In this document: positions 34,002 through 42,937 of the stretch, in pieces
Layout of the letters: every line of letters starts with the position of its first letter
Position numbering within the stretch: position 1 is the first letter of the stretch
Source of the DNA: an uncultured Acetatifactor sp.
Lineage (GTDB): Bacteria > Bacillota > Clostridia > Lachnospirales > Lachnospiraceae
Direction: 5' to 3'
DNA: 64,000 bases
Assembly (NCBI GenBank): GCA_910585615.1
Contig: CAJUFO010000016.1
Coordinates: 5,716 to 69,715, forward strand
Notes under the pieces: generated by a model
Told to the model about the DNA's origin: nothing
The model's database searches: none
What the model saw: only the letters and a program-made list of their open reading frames with translations
Made by a program: the position numbers and the translations under genes

Positions 34002-35436
34002 TTCGAAATTTCTCCTTTAGCATTCCTGCAATGTTCAGCGTCAGTTCATTCCCAATAAGACAGTTGACAAGCACATAAGTCATACATCCACCAATAAACG
34101 ATAATATTGCTGCTATTAATAGCGGCAGTCCAAGGCATCTATCAATCAAATATACCGTACCACCCATTACTGTAGCAGAAAAAGCTCCTTGAATCACTGC
34201 CTTGAAATCGATAGTATATTTGAGCATTTTCTTCATTTTGATAAACTGATAGGCATTTACTATAAGTTCGCTGCAAATAGATGCAAGTGCCGCGCCTTTT
34301 CCTGCCAGTGACGGTATCAATATCGCGTTCAGCAATATATTGGCTAGCGCACCAGCAATGTAGGCCGGAAGCCTATGTCTCTCATTACCTGTACAGAGCA
34401 CAAGCTGATAGCACAGAAGATTCCCAAACCCGCTTATCACGACCAGTGGCACAAAAAGCTGGACAATTTCTGCTGATTCTGCAAAAGCTGCTCCATAAAG
34501 AATAGAAACCGCATCATCAGCTAGAATGAACAGCCCAACACTTAGCGGGAATAAGATAAATGACAGAATCTGGATTCCACGGTTTATAAGTTCTCCAAAT
34601 TCTTTCCGTCCGCTTCTATAGCAATAGCTTAACCTGGGCAGAAAGACAGCCGAAATCGCCGTCCCAACGCTTATAACAATATTTACCGCTTTATGTGCGT
34701 TGGAGTAAAATCCCACCTGATCATCATTTGTCATTACTCCAAGCATCGTCGTATCAACCTTGCTGTACACCCCACTCAAAAATATGCTTACTGCCAATAT
34801 TGCTATTGATGCGAAATGCCTTTTTACTTTTAACTCTCTGAAATCAAAGGCGACATATTTTCGGGCATGTACAATGTTGAATATGTAGTTTCCCCCAGTG
34901 GCAAGGCTTGAAATCCATGCGTATAGTATGTAATCCTTTTGGGTTTTTACAAGAAGCAATAATGATATAAATGCCAGCACCTTGATTGCTATGCTCCTAC
35001 AGGAAATGTAAACATATTCCTCCTCTCCCTGGTACAGCCAATCTACATTAATATAATTGAAGAAAACCGCTGTACCACACGCAATGTATAAACATATATC
35101 TGAAATACCGCTGTTTAAAGCAACCAGAAAAATATAGCCTACCACAGCGACTGTCGTCGATGCAGCATTGATTATCATTAATTCTGTAAATACTTTATTC
35201 AGCTTCTCCTGCTCCCCTCTCACCTTTGCAACTTCGCGTATACCATATGAAGGTATTCCCAATGCCGCAATCGTAACAAAGTATGAGGCTATATTCTGGG
35301 CATACGCAACCTTTCCTACTCCCGTCGGAAGCAGGATCCTGGAAACATATGCTGATGTCAGCAAAGGAAACAGTATATTGGCTACAGTATAAATCACGTT
35401 GAAGATCGAGTTCTTAACCAGCGACTTCTGCTTCAT
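33985..35436 (-). CDS. wzx: Oligosaccharide flippase (Wzx/MOP family)
   Basis: 483 residues with about 12-14 membrane segments. The start LVKNSIFNVIYTVANILFPL, then TSAYVSRILLPTGVGKVAYA, is typical of the polysaccharide transport family in Firmicutes capsule loci. It moves undecaprenyl-linked repeat units across the membrane. It lies between a sugar transferase and the DUF115 gene, within the Wzx/Wzy-type locus. Confidence 0.92.
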   Translation of the reverse strand: MKQKSLVKNSIFNVIYTVANILFPLLTSAYVSRILLPTGVGKVAYAQNIASYFVTIAALGIPSYGIREVAKVRGEQEKLNKVFTELMIINAASTTVAVVGYIFLVALNSGISDICLYIACGTAVFFNYINVDWLYQGEEEYVYISCRSIAIKVLAFISLLLLVKTQKDYILYAWISSLATGGNYIFNIVHARKYVAFDFRELKVKRHFASIAILAVSIFLSGVYSKVDTTMLGVMTNDDQVGFYSNAHKAVNIVISVGTAISAVFLPRLSYCYRSGRKEFGELINRGIQILSFILFPLSVGLFILADDAVSILYGAAFAESAEIVQLFVPLVVISGFGNLLCYQLVLCTGNERHRLPAYIAGALANILLNAILIPSLAGKGAALASICSELIVNAYQFIKMKKMLKYTIDFKAVIQGAFSATVMGGTVYLIDRCLGLPLLIAAILSFIGGCMTYVLVNCLIGNELTLNIAGMLKEKFRNGVRD

Positions 35437-35493
35437 ATAATCAATCTAACACCTCTTTGCCCTTCCAGCCCCTATAATCCGTTTCCGCTACTG

Positions 35494-36285
35494 TTATTGT
35501 TTAGAGTGAACTATAAATCTTACAGTATTCTTAATTCCATTCTTCTGTATCTTATTCGCCACCCTAAAAGGGAAGGAGGCTATACGTCTCAGCTTATATT
35601 GCACTGGCGTGTCTTGTGAATCGCACCGCTCAATATATAATATAATATCGTCTAGTTTTGAATGCCACGAAGCACAATAGTGATGTATCGTGACTGTATT
35701 CTCTGTAACATTCAGCCTTCCTGTCGTATAGTCCAGAGGGCAAAAGTATTCTGGTGGATATAGAGATACTCCTGCTATTTCTTCAATTTCACCTTTTCCT
35801 CTGAATCCATGCTTCATAAGAATATCTGTCGTATATTCAACAACTGTCTGTTCATTTAATACTCCATTCTTTGCCGCAAAATGAAGAATATCGTAGAAAT
35901 CTAAAATTTCCTTATACAATCCGAGACCGGAATATGTCCCTAGTCCAAGGCCAGGAGCACATTTATCGACTGCCTCACATCCCATAAATGCACCTTTCGC
36001 AATGATGCCCCTCAAGTCCCGAACTATCTCTACATCCGTATCAAAATATAGCCCACCATAATTGTATAAAATCCAAAATCTGGCATAATCACTGACGAAC
36101 GCCCATTTTTTTGCTTCATAGGCTTCCCTCGTATACGCACAGCAATTCACATCGAAGTTACTTTCATTCCATTCCCTGATTTCATAATCCGGCAAATACT
36201 CTTTCCAGGATGCAATGCACTTTTTTGATAATTCCGGTAAAGGATTTCCTCCAAACCAACAATAGTGTATTACCTTAGGTATCAT
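35494..36285 (-). CDS. Glycosyltransferase, DXD sugar-binding (Gly_transf_sug) family
   Basis: 263 residues. MIPKVIHYCWFGGNPLPEL is the family start, and the DXD motif is in YGGLYFDTDVEIVRDL. Such enzymes resemble OCH1 and capsular transferases and add sugars from nucleotide donors on the cytoplasmic side. It overlaps the end of the polymerase gene by 11 bases. The donor sugar is not predictable. Confidence 0.9.
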   Translation of the reverse strand: MIPKVIHYCWFGGNPLPELSKKCIASWKEYLPDYEIREWNESNFDVNCCAYTREAYEAKKWAFVSDYARFWILYNYGGLYFDTDVEIVRDLRGIIAKGAFMGCEAVDKCAPGLGLGTYSGLGLYKEILDFYDILHFAAKNGVLNEQTVVEYTTDILMKHGFRGKGEIEEIAGVSLYPPEYFCPLDYTTGRLNVTENTVTIHHYCASWHSKLDDIILYIERCDSQDTPVQYKLRRIASFPFRVANKIQKNGIKNTVRFIVHSKQ

Positions 36286-37432
36286 AAACTGCTATTTTCA
36301 TCCTTTCTCTTCTATGTGTCGCAGGCAGAGCTAAAATGTAAAGATAGGCAAAGTTATAATAAATTTCTACCATCTGGCTCTCACAAAATGCATAAAACGC
36401 CATCAAGAACGCTATCACTATGACTGCGTGTTCTCGTTCCACAATCGCTTTTCTAATTATCAGAATATATCCAAGCAGAAAAATCGCTGTAGGAATGATT
36501 CCCATAATCAGCAGCGACAGGGCATAAGTATTATCGCATGTAATAATCGCATTCCACTCATCCTGTATATTGTTATAAACACCTGCGCTTTCATGTAAAC
36601 TCACATTTTGTCCGAACCATTTCAAGTCATACTTGTTGAACAAATAATAATTCAGAAATAACCTGTTCGTGACAATCAAATCCAGCGCCTTCAAAAAAGG
36701 CAGATTAGGCAGCATTTTTACCGCCCACCATGTAAACAGCAACACGGCAAATTGGCTGCTTTCCATTAAAAAATTGATAAATTTGATGCTTTTTCCTTTT
36801 TTATTTAAATTCCACTTACATACGCCAATCACCACTGGTGTCAATACCATGATAAGTGCTACTGTCTTGCTTCCTGTAAATAAAATAATTACGAGAGCCA
36901 TTATCTCGAAAGCCGCGTAATCTTTACCTCTTACTTCTTCCTTCTCAGCCAGCCAGAGAAATAGAATAATCATTATAGTCTGTGCTGTAATATTGGGATG
37001 CCCATATCCAAATGCGGCCTTTCCTTTATTGCTTAAACCACTATCTGATATTCCTAATATCCATAATGCAACTGTAAACAAGAATGTACTCGACATCGCG
37101 TTTCTACATACTCTGGCTATTCGCTTAAAAGGCACATCCTTCGCGCCTAAAATCAATAAAAGCCCTCTAAAATATGCTGCCTGTTCACTCTTTATATATC
37201 CAATAAAAAGAAGAAGGCCCAATGCCGCAAAGAGCGCGACCTGTTTCCGGCTATACTTCTTTTCAATAATCAAGAAAAAAAGTCCTAAATATAATGGAAT
37301 CTGTATAAAATTATTTAACATAGTCAGATTTCCCAGGGTTGATATTATATATGTTTTGGACAACTCTCCAAGCATAATGAGCAGAAACAGTAAAATATCA
37401 AATTGGTATATCTTCTCTTTTTTAGTAGACAT
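36275..37432 (-). CDS. wzy: Wzy-like polysaccharide polymerase
   Basis: 385 residues with about ten membrane segments (FDILLFLLIMLGELSKTYII through AVIVIAFLMAFYAFCESQMV) and a large loop before the last ones, the general layout of Wzy polymerases, which are poorly conserved in sequence. The presence of wzx and the absence of any other polymerase candidate in the locus support the assignment. It lies between a GT2 transferase and the DXD transferase. Confidence 0.78.
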   Translation of the reverse strand: MSTKKEKIYQFDILLFLLIMLGELSKTYIISTLGNLTMLNNFIQIPLYLGLFFLIIEKKYSRKQVALFAALGLLLFIGYIKSEQAAYFRGLLLILGAKDVPFKRIARVCRNAMSSTFLFTVALWILGISDSGLSNKGKAAFGYGHPNITAQTIMIILFLWLAEKEEVRGKDYAAFEIMALVIILFTGSKTVALIMVLTPVVIGVCKWNLNKKGKSIKFINFLMESSQFAVLLFTWWAVKMLPNLPFLKALDLIVTNRLFLNYYLFNKYDLKWFGQNVSLHESAGVYNNIQDEWNAIITCDNTYALSLLIMGIIPTAIFLLGYILIIRKAIVEREHAVIVIAFLMAFYAFCESQMVEIYYNFAYLYILALPATHRRERMKIAVYDT

Positions 37433-37468
37433 TTTCTTGCAACCCCCAATATAGTTAGGAAGTAATAT

Positions 37469-38389
37469 CTAAAAACACACATAAACAGGTCTCAGCAAAA
37501 CAAATGCCACAGCTTTCACCCACTCTTTCGCGTTCAGCGCATTTTTTATCAAATATGTACCATTTATACCGGATGGATAAACCCGACTTTTTACTTTATA
37601 TTCCCTGCATGTAGCCATGAAATATTTTGTCAGCGCTCCTTTATACATTTTCTTAAGTTTTTCATCGCACACAGTCTCATTTAGCCTTGCCCAATTTTCA
37701 TAGATACTGAACAAATCATTTAAGTTCTTTGATGATTTTGTTCCACAAATAGATGTTTGACGAGTTATATAGATATAAAACTCATATTTCATATATTTTA
37801 CAGCTTTTGCAGCTAAAAAAAGTCTTGGCAGATAGTCTATGTCTTCATGCAGGATTCCTTCCACAAAGAATAGATTGTTATCAAGAATAAATTGGCGTTT
37901 ATACATGTTATAGCAGGCTGCGGCAAACCATTCTCCTACTTCAATTTCTTTCATGGCGCACTCAGCTCCTGTATAAATACGATTTTCTTCAAGGTTAGTA
38001 TGAACTCTATGTATGATTTTTTTATCTTCATAAATAATTGCTTCTGCTACCACTAAATCAACATCATTGGCATATGCCAACAGTTTTTCACATGCATACT
38101 GATCAATACAGTCATCGGAGTCTACAAACATAAGATATTTTCCATGCGCTTTCCGAATTCCTTCATTTCTTGCAGAAGATAACCCTCCATTTTCTTTATG
38201 GATTACTATTATCCTTTCATCCTGTTCAGCCCAGCAATCACATATCCGCGGACATCCATCAGGCGATCCATCATCAATTAGGATTATCTCCAGATTCTCA
38301 TAGCTCTGTTTTACGACGCTCTCAATACACCGATTCAGGTAATCTTCTACTTTATATACAGGAATAATGATTGATATTAATTCATTCAT
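37469..38389 (-). CDS. Glycosyltransferase family 2
   Basis: 306 residues. SIIIPVYKVEDYLNRCIESV, then ILIDDGSPDG and the DXD-like LMFVDSDDCIDQ, define an inverting GT-A family 2 enzyme. The C-terminal part (PSGINGTYLIKNALNAKEWV) contains an amphipathic segment that may touch the membrane. It overlaps the end of the acetyltransferase gene by 8 bases. Confidence 0.92.
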   Translation of the reverse strand: MNELISIIIPVYKVEDYLNRCIESVVKQSYENLEIILIDDGSPDGCPRICDCWAEQDERIIVIHKENGGLSSARNEGIRKAHGKYLMFVDSDDCIDQYACEKLLAYANDVDLVVAEAIIYEDKKIIHRVHTNLEENRIYTGAECAMKEIEVGEWFAAACYNMYKRQFILDNNLFFVEGILHEDIDYLPRLFLAAKAVKYMKYEFYIYITRQTSICGTKSSKNLNDLFSIYENWARLNETVCDEKLKKMYKGALTKYFMATCREYKVKSRVYPSGINGTYLIKNALNAKEWVKAVAFVLLRPVYVCF

Positions 38390-39080
38390 TTCCTATTCCT
38401 CTCTCTTTTATGATTCTGGCTGGAACGCCTGCAATCACAACATTTGATGGAAATTTTTTAGTAACTACCGAATTGGCTCCTACTACGCAGCCATCTCCAA
38501 GTTCAGCGCCATCCAAAAAAACTGCTCCCGCCCCAATCCAGCAGTTATTTCCAATCTTTATTCCTTCATGTGTTACGCCCTGCTCTCTTATTAGCCGATT
38601 CACATCACTATAGCTGTGGTTTTCGGAATGGAATCTTATATATTGCCCAGCGACAACATCGCACCCTATCTCGATGCCACCCGCGGCACCGAATGTACAA
38701 TCATTTCCAAAGGTCGTCCTATCTCCAATTTTTATACCTTTTCCAATGCTTTGTAACCCACCTGTACATTCAATTCTTGTATTTCGTCCTATTACAACAT
38801 GACTTCCGATTTGTATACCATTCTTAGAAAGCGCATCTATATAAACGCCATCTTGCAGCCTGCTCTTTTCTCCAATTGACAGATATCTTTTTTCTCGTGC
38901 CTTAACATCCTTTCCAACAAAGATTTTATGGGAAATGTGCTTTTGCCCAAACGAAAAAAATTTACCTCTTACCATCATCCAGGCATATTTCCAGCAAAGC
39001 CTCAATATGTAGGTCATGCCTATTGCCTGGTCCAGGTGGAAATCCTCTTTTCCTGCTATTCTAAGTAATATATCTGTCAT
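38382..39080 (-). CDS. Left-handed beta-helix O-acetyltransferase
   Basis: About 232 residues. Repeated hexapeptides (IGSHVVIGRNTRIE, IGDRTTFGNDCTFG, IGNNCWIGAGAVFLDG) and the end VVIAGVPARIIKERG identify a WcaF/CapG-type acetyltransferase that modifies sugars in the polysaccharide. With the neighbouring membrane acyltransferase dead, this is the only intact acetylation gene seen in the locus. Three starts are possible (39098, 39089, 39080); the last lies just after the preceding gene's stop and is taken here, but the ribosome site is weak for all. Confidence 0.85.
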   Translation of the reverse strand: MTDILLRIAGKEDFHLDQAIGMTYILRLCWKYAWMMVRGKFFSFGQKHISHKIFVGKDVKAREKRYLSIGEKSRLQDGVYIDALSKNGIQIGSHVVIGRNTRIECTGGLQSIGKGIKIGDRTTFGNDCTFGAAGGIEIGCDVVAGQYIRFHSENHSYSDVNRLIREQGVTHEGIKIGNNCWIGAGAVFLDGAELGDGCVVGANSVVTKKFPSNVVIAGVPARIIKERGIGNE

Positions 39081-39082
39081 TT

Positions 39083-40425
39083 TCACCATCCATAGCACTT
39101 TTTCTCAATTAATCTGGACATTTCTGACAGCCCCAGAATAGCCTGTTCATCCATAATGGCCTTATTCATCGCCTTTAGTTTTTGTGTATCCAGGCCTTGA
39201 AACGCTGCCAAAAGATTCTCCACACAGATATTTTCTATGACAATTCCTGCTCCCTCGGCCAGAATGTCTTTCGCCCCTACAGTACCGCTGATAATCACCG
39301 GAACGCCATAGCTCAAGGCTTCCAATACAACAAAGCCAAAGGTTTCACTCCATATACTGGGGACGGCCAAAATATCTGTTCTGTCAAATATCGATTCCAA
39401 ATCTTCATAAGTATATCTCTCATGTGCTCTCATATATGGCGACATCTCTGTCGGAATAAAATGTACATCTAGGCAAAAATTATTCTGTTTACTCCATAAT
39501 TCATCAAGTGCCGCCTTAAGAAGAAAAAACCTTTCCCCTCCCCTTGAGCCCCCAAATACCTAATATGAATTTTTTCATCAGAGAAGTTTTTTTCTCTTCG
39601 CTTGTCCGCAATATCTCCATGGGTGATGCCAATCACGTAATTATCGGGCAGTTCGAATGCTGATTCATATACTTCCTTTGTAACAGTGCTATTATAATGA
39701 ATGACATCCATCCGTTTTAGTAAGGAATAATAATAATTTCTAAGTTTTTTATAGGCTTCAGCCATCTCAATCGCCTGCGATGGATTGCCTGTTGCCGAAC
39801 CGCTCAAATATGTATCTCGATGTTGCTTCCTCAACTTTTTAATGATAGCGGTATCTTTTAGCAATCTATAAACCGGCGATTGTAGAATCCTTATTTTGTT
39901 CAGATTCAATGCTGTCACATTGCACGCTGCGCATTCTGTGCAGTCTTCCACATGACTGCACATTCTACCCTGTCTGAACATGGTCACTTTAGAGCATATA
40001 GGAAAAAAGTCATGCGCAGTGAAAACTAATTTAATTCCTTTGGCCTTTGCCATTTCTAATAGGTTTTTATGCAGCCCCATAAGCGTATGGAAATGAATTA
40101 CATCCGGACTGATTTCTTCTAAAAAAGCCTCATATGCTTTCCTTCCCGCATTAATGGTAAAGGCTTCAAAAGCTGTTATTCCCTCATCAAAAGGCACTGG
40201 CAACGGGTTGACAATTTCAAAGCTCTGTAGTTTCTGGTCTTTCAGAACTGTATGACCCCGTTTTCTGACAAAAACCAATTTTTTGATATACCCCATCCGG
40301 CCAGGCCACAGCATGGCGACCTGATGTCCTTCTTTTGCCTGCTGTACCATTAAATCAATGCACATCTTTGTCAATCCACCGCTTCTATATGGCGGAAATC
40401 CCAGTGCATAATGCAATATTTTCAT
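39083..40425 (-). pseudogene. GT4 glycosyltransferase interrupted by a frameshift
   Basis: Two reading frames together make one GT4 enzyme of about 447 residues. The N-terminal part (40425 to about 39530) starts KILHYALGFPPYRSGGLTKM and has the donor-binding DVIHFHTLMG. The C-terminal part has the catalytic ETFGFVVLEALSYGVPVI. They change frame at a run of six A on the plus strand (39526-39531). One more base there would restore G-F-F-L-L-K-A-A-L-D, the expected GT4 pattern. It may be a true frameshift, a slippage switch or a sequencing error; apart from this, both halves look intact. Confidence 0.82.
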
Positions 40426-40428
40426 AGA

Positions 40429-41670
40429 TTATTTCTCCACAAAAATGTCCTCATACATCCTACAAATCTTGTCCCATGTATACTCTTTGGCTACACGCTT
40501 TTTAGCCATTGCCCCCATCTCGACAATCAAATCTGTTCTCATTCCATCAGTCTTATCAATCAAATCAGCAAGGTTCCCTGGTTTATCATTCCAATATAGC
40601 GCGCATTCTCCTGCCACTTCCCTATTAAACCCAACATCGACCAGCAGATTCAAATCCGTGCTGCCCAAGGCCTCTATCAACGAAGGGTTCGTTCCACCAA
40701 CCGTATGTCCATGTAGATACGCGTATGCGTTCTCTCGGATTTTCTTAAGCAGCTCCTGGTCATACACGGTACCGACAAATTTGATTCTCTTATCATTCTT
40801 GAAGTGCAACTTCTGCTCAAGCTCATCGAGAAACTTATCGTTTACATTTGTCACAAGAGCGAAATCATGTTCAGATTCTGATATCATGAACTCCCGAATC
40901 ATAATCTCAAAGGAGTTCTCCGGCACGAACCGTCCGACTACCAGATAATAGTCTTTCTTCTTGAGCCCCTTCTCTCGATACCAGTCTACAAGTTTTGAAT
41001 CCGTATCCTTCAGTCTGCTCGATGTAAGATCCGCGCCATAAGCAATAAATGTGGTCTTTAGGTTCCTTCCTTTCATCCCCTTTCCGCCATAGCGCTGACG
41101 GATATACTTCTCGATGTTCACGGAATCACAGATGACCAAATCGCTGTATCTCACCATCATTTGTTCCGACAGCTTCCAATATTCCCGAATCGGCCTATTC
41201 CACTTGGTCCTAAGCCATTCGTGCCCATCAGGGTTCAGGTACACCCTGCCCCCTAGCCGGTGAATCTTCCTGTAGAAATATCCTGCAAACGGCCCGATGC
41301 GGCATGCCATGATGTAGACAATCGGATGTTGAATCCTATATTCCTCTATGTATCTGCAACATTCCTTCAATGCAGCCATATCGTAGTATATTGCCTGTGC
41401 AGCGCCGATTTGGGGGACAGGGATTTTGAAGCAGTGCGCATTATGGAATTCAAATTCAGAACCCGATATGCTTGTCACGCCTTCCTGTGCCGTCTCATCC
41501 ATGCAGCCGTCACCATTGGCCTTGCACGCCACATGATATTTAATTTTCCTATTATCCTGATGGTATTCCGTGAGCTTATACACAAACGTTTCATAACCGC
41601 CGTATGCCCCAAGGCTCTTTGCACCCACCAGGAAAACGTGCTGCGCTTCGTTTTCCTGCTGTATATCCAT
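40429..41670 (-). CDS. DUF1972/GT4 rhamnosyltransferase-like glycosyltransferase
   Basis: 413 residues. VFLVGAKSLGAYGGYETFVY is the N-terminal DUF1972 signature of Cps2T-type beta-1,4-rhamnosyltransferases, and GGTNPSLIEALGSTDLNLLVDV the GT4 donor motif. In streptococci this enzyme adds the second sugar of the repeat unit. The sugar here is only inferred. It is the first glycosyltransferase of the locus, ending 3 bases before the frameshifted GT4 gene and following the AbiEi-like gene by 21 bases. Confidence 0.88.
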   Translation of the reverse strand: MDIQQENEAQHVFLVGAKSLGAYGGYETFVYKLTEYHQDNRKIKYHVACKANGDGCMDETAQEGVTSISGSEFEFHNAHCFKIPVPQIGAAQAIYYDMAALKECCRYIEEYRIQHPIVYIMACRIGPFAGYFYRKIHRLGGRVYLNPDGHEWLRTKWNRPIREYWKLSEQMMVRYSDLVICDSVNIEKYIRQRYGGKGMKGRNLKTTFIAYGADLTSSRLKDTDSKLVDWYREKGLKKKDYYLVVGRFVPENSFEIMIREFMISESEHDFALVTNVNDKFLDELEQKLHFKNDKRIKFVGTVYDQELLKKIRENAYAYLHGHTVGGTNPSLIEALGSTDLNLLVDVGFNREVAGECALYWNDKPGNLADLIDKTDGMRTDLIVEMGAMAKKRVAKEYTWDKICRMYEDIFVEK

Positions 41671-41691
41671 ACCCTTTAATGTCCCTCTGTA

Positions 41692-42534
41692 TTATCTGCT
41701 GTCTGCAGGCATCCATGGTTTCTGCTGACAGTTTAAGCTCGGCGCATAAATCCCCCACCCCTTACAATAAACCAACTCCCCAGTCCCCTTCCCCAAATAC
41801 CGCACAGTACTGGGACACCGCTCCCGGCATGCCCTGTAGAAAGCCTCCGGCAGCTTCACATAGCCCTGCAGCTGCTCCAGCACATAGCCGCACTTCTGGT
41901 AAAGGAACCCCTTCCCATACCTCTCCAGACACCCCAGCAGCTTGTCCGCATCCAGCGGCGGTAGCCGCGTTATACACTCCGCTATCCTCTCCAGGCCAGC
42001 CACTCTCTCGCAATTGTGGATGCTGTCCACCACTGTCTGCTCCAGGCCAGTCACCAGGGCCCCGCCCATCTGCTCCACATCGGCCTCCCGCCGCTTCACC
42101 TGGCGGTAGAAGACCCCATTGTACCGGAAATCCGTGAAGCGGCTCTCTGTAGCCACATACACCTCATCGCAAATCTGTGGTGCATACCCCCACGCTTCAA
42201 ACGCGCTGTAGAGAGCGACATAGGCGTCCGGGAAGAGCCTGCTGCCAATCTGGTACCGCGTCAGCACCGGCTGGCCTGTCTCAGCATCTATCACGGCATA
42301 GAGGTTCCGGTGTATCCGATCGATGTAGCCCTTCCGCTGGTAATCGTTCACCACATAGGTGATGGTGGACTGCTCCTCCACCATCTCAGCTACATCCTGC
42401 ACGGTGAAGCAGCCCAATCTGCGCATTTCATCATAATACTTGACAATAGAAAGCTGCCTTTGCTTTCTATTGTACTCAGCTACAGGAAGCCGCTTTTGCC
42501 TCCCATGGCATTCCACATTGGTCATCCCTGGCAT
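41692..42534 (-). CDS. AbiEi-type antitoxin/transcriptional regulator without AbiEii partner
   Basis: 280 residues. An N-terminal winged-helix (CFTVQDVAEMVEEQSTITYV, then RKGYIDRIHRNLYAV) and the C-terminal AbiEi region (FPDAYVALYSAFEAWGY, ESRFTDFRYNGVFYRQVKRR) match the type IV AbiEi antitoxin family. These proteins bind inverted repeats in their own promoter. No AbiEii nucleotidyltransferase toxin is adjacent: the next gene is a glycosyltransferase. GC is high, like the core genes and unlike the locus behind it. As first gene on the transcript it could regulate the polysaccharide locus, which is an inference. AGAGG precedes the start by 6 bases. Confidence 0.8.
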   Translation of the reverse strand: MPGMTNVECHGRQKRLPVAEYNRKQRQLSIVKYYDEMRRLGCFTVQDVAEMVEEQSTITYVVNDYQRKGYIDRIHRNLYAVIDAETGQPVLTRYQIGSRLFPDAYVALYSAFEAWGYAPQICDEVYVATESRFTDFRYNGVFYRQVKRREADVEQMGGALVTGLEQTVVDSIHNCERVAGLERIAECITRLPPLDADKLLGCLERYGKGFLYQKCGYVLEQLQGYVKLPEAFYRACRERCPSTVRYLGKGTGELVYCKGWGIYAPSLNCQQKPWMPADSR

Positions 42535-42630
42535 CTTCCACCTCTTAGCCTATAGCTCTTGCCTTAACGGAGATGCCATGCTCTACTCAGCCGGCAGCGG
42601 CTCCTGTATTGCCCTGTCATCCCTCTGGAA

Positions 42631-42660
42631 AGTTCGCCTTATAAGCATGTAAGGCGAACT
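42631..42660. repeat. 30-nt inverted repeat, left copy
   Basis: A hairpin with arms AGTTCGCCTTA and TAAGGCGAACT around TAAGCATG. Its reverse complement equals bases 42879-42908 exactly. It lies in the long leader of the AbiEi-like gene and could act as an attenuator, terminator or recombination site. Confidence 0.85.
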
Positions 42661-42836
42661 TTTTGGGTTCTGAAAAATTCAAAAGCTTCTAATTTCAAAA
42701 GCAGGAAAGCCTCCCAAAACTATGCGGGAGACCCCCTTCAGACAGGAACATTCAGCAAAACACATAGGGAATCATGCGAAAATGAACTAAAAATGTCAGA
42801 ATCACCAAATATTGAGAAAAATAAAATTAGGCTTGC

Positions 42837-42866
42837 ATTATAACAGATTTTGTTTTAAGATGTAAA
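42837..42866 (-). promoter_or_regulatory. Sigma-A promoter reading into the AbiEi-like gene and polysaccharide locus
   Basis: Minus-strand TTTACA (42861-42866), 18-base spacer and perfect TATAAT (42837-42842). It is the only strong promoter seen upstream of the locus and lies inside the segment bounded by the two inverted repeats. Confidence 0.75.
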
Positions 42867-42878
42867 ATATAATAAAAA

Positions 42879-42908
42879 AGTTCGCCTTACATGCTTATAA
42901 GGCGAACT
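42879..42908 (-). repeat. 30-nt inverted repeat, right copy; terminator of the SH3-like gene
   Basis: Same hairpin as 42631-42660 in the other orientation. On the minus strand the stem is followed by TTTTTT then ATTATATTTT, and the stop of the upstream gene is 30 bases away, so this copy is a good intrinsic terminator. Confidence 0.75.
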
Positions 42909-42937
42909 TTTTTATACCTAATATGAAAGAGCCGGCT

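Larger units (their letters stand above)
42535..42937. other. 403-base gap: promoter between two inverted hairpin repeats
   Basis: No gene is seen here. It contains two copies of a 30-nt palindromic hairpin in opposite orientation (42631-42660 and 42879-42908), a consensus promoter pointing left (42837-42866) and a hairpin CTCCC/GGGAG at about 42703-42721. The part between the hairpins is AT-rich. The leader of the AbiEi-like gene is therefore nearly 300 bases. Confidence 0.7.

Noticed and set aside
41692..42534. Complete AbiE toxin-antitoxin system
   Set aside because: No AbiEii nucleotidyltransferase is adjacent on either side.
42631..42908. MITE with terminal inverted repeats
   Set aside because: No clear target-site duplication is seen at the outer ends, so this is kept only as an alternative to an invertible segment or paired terminators.
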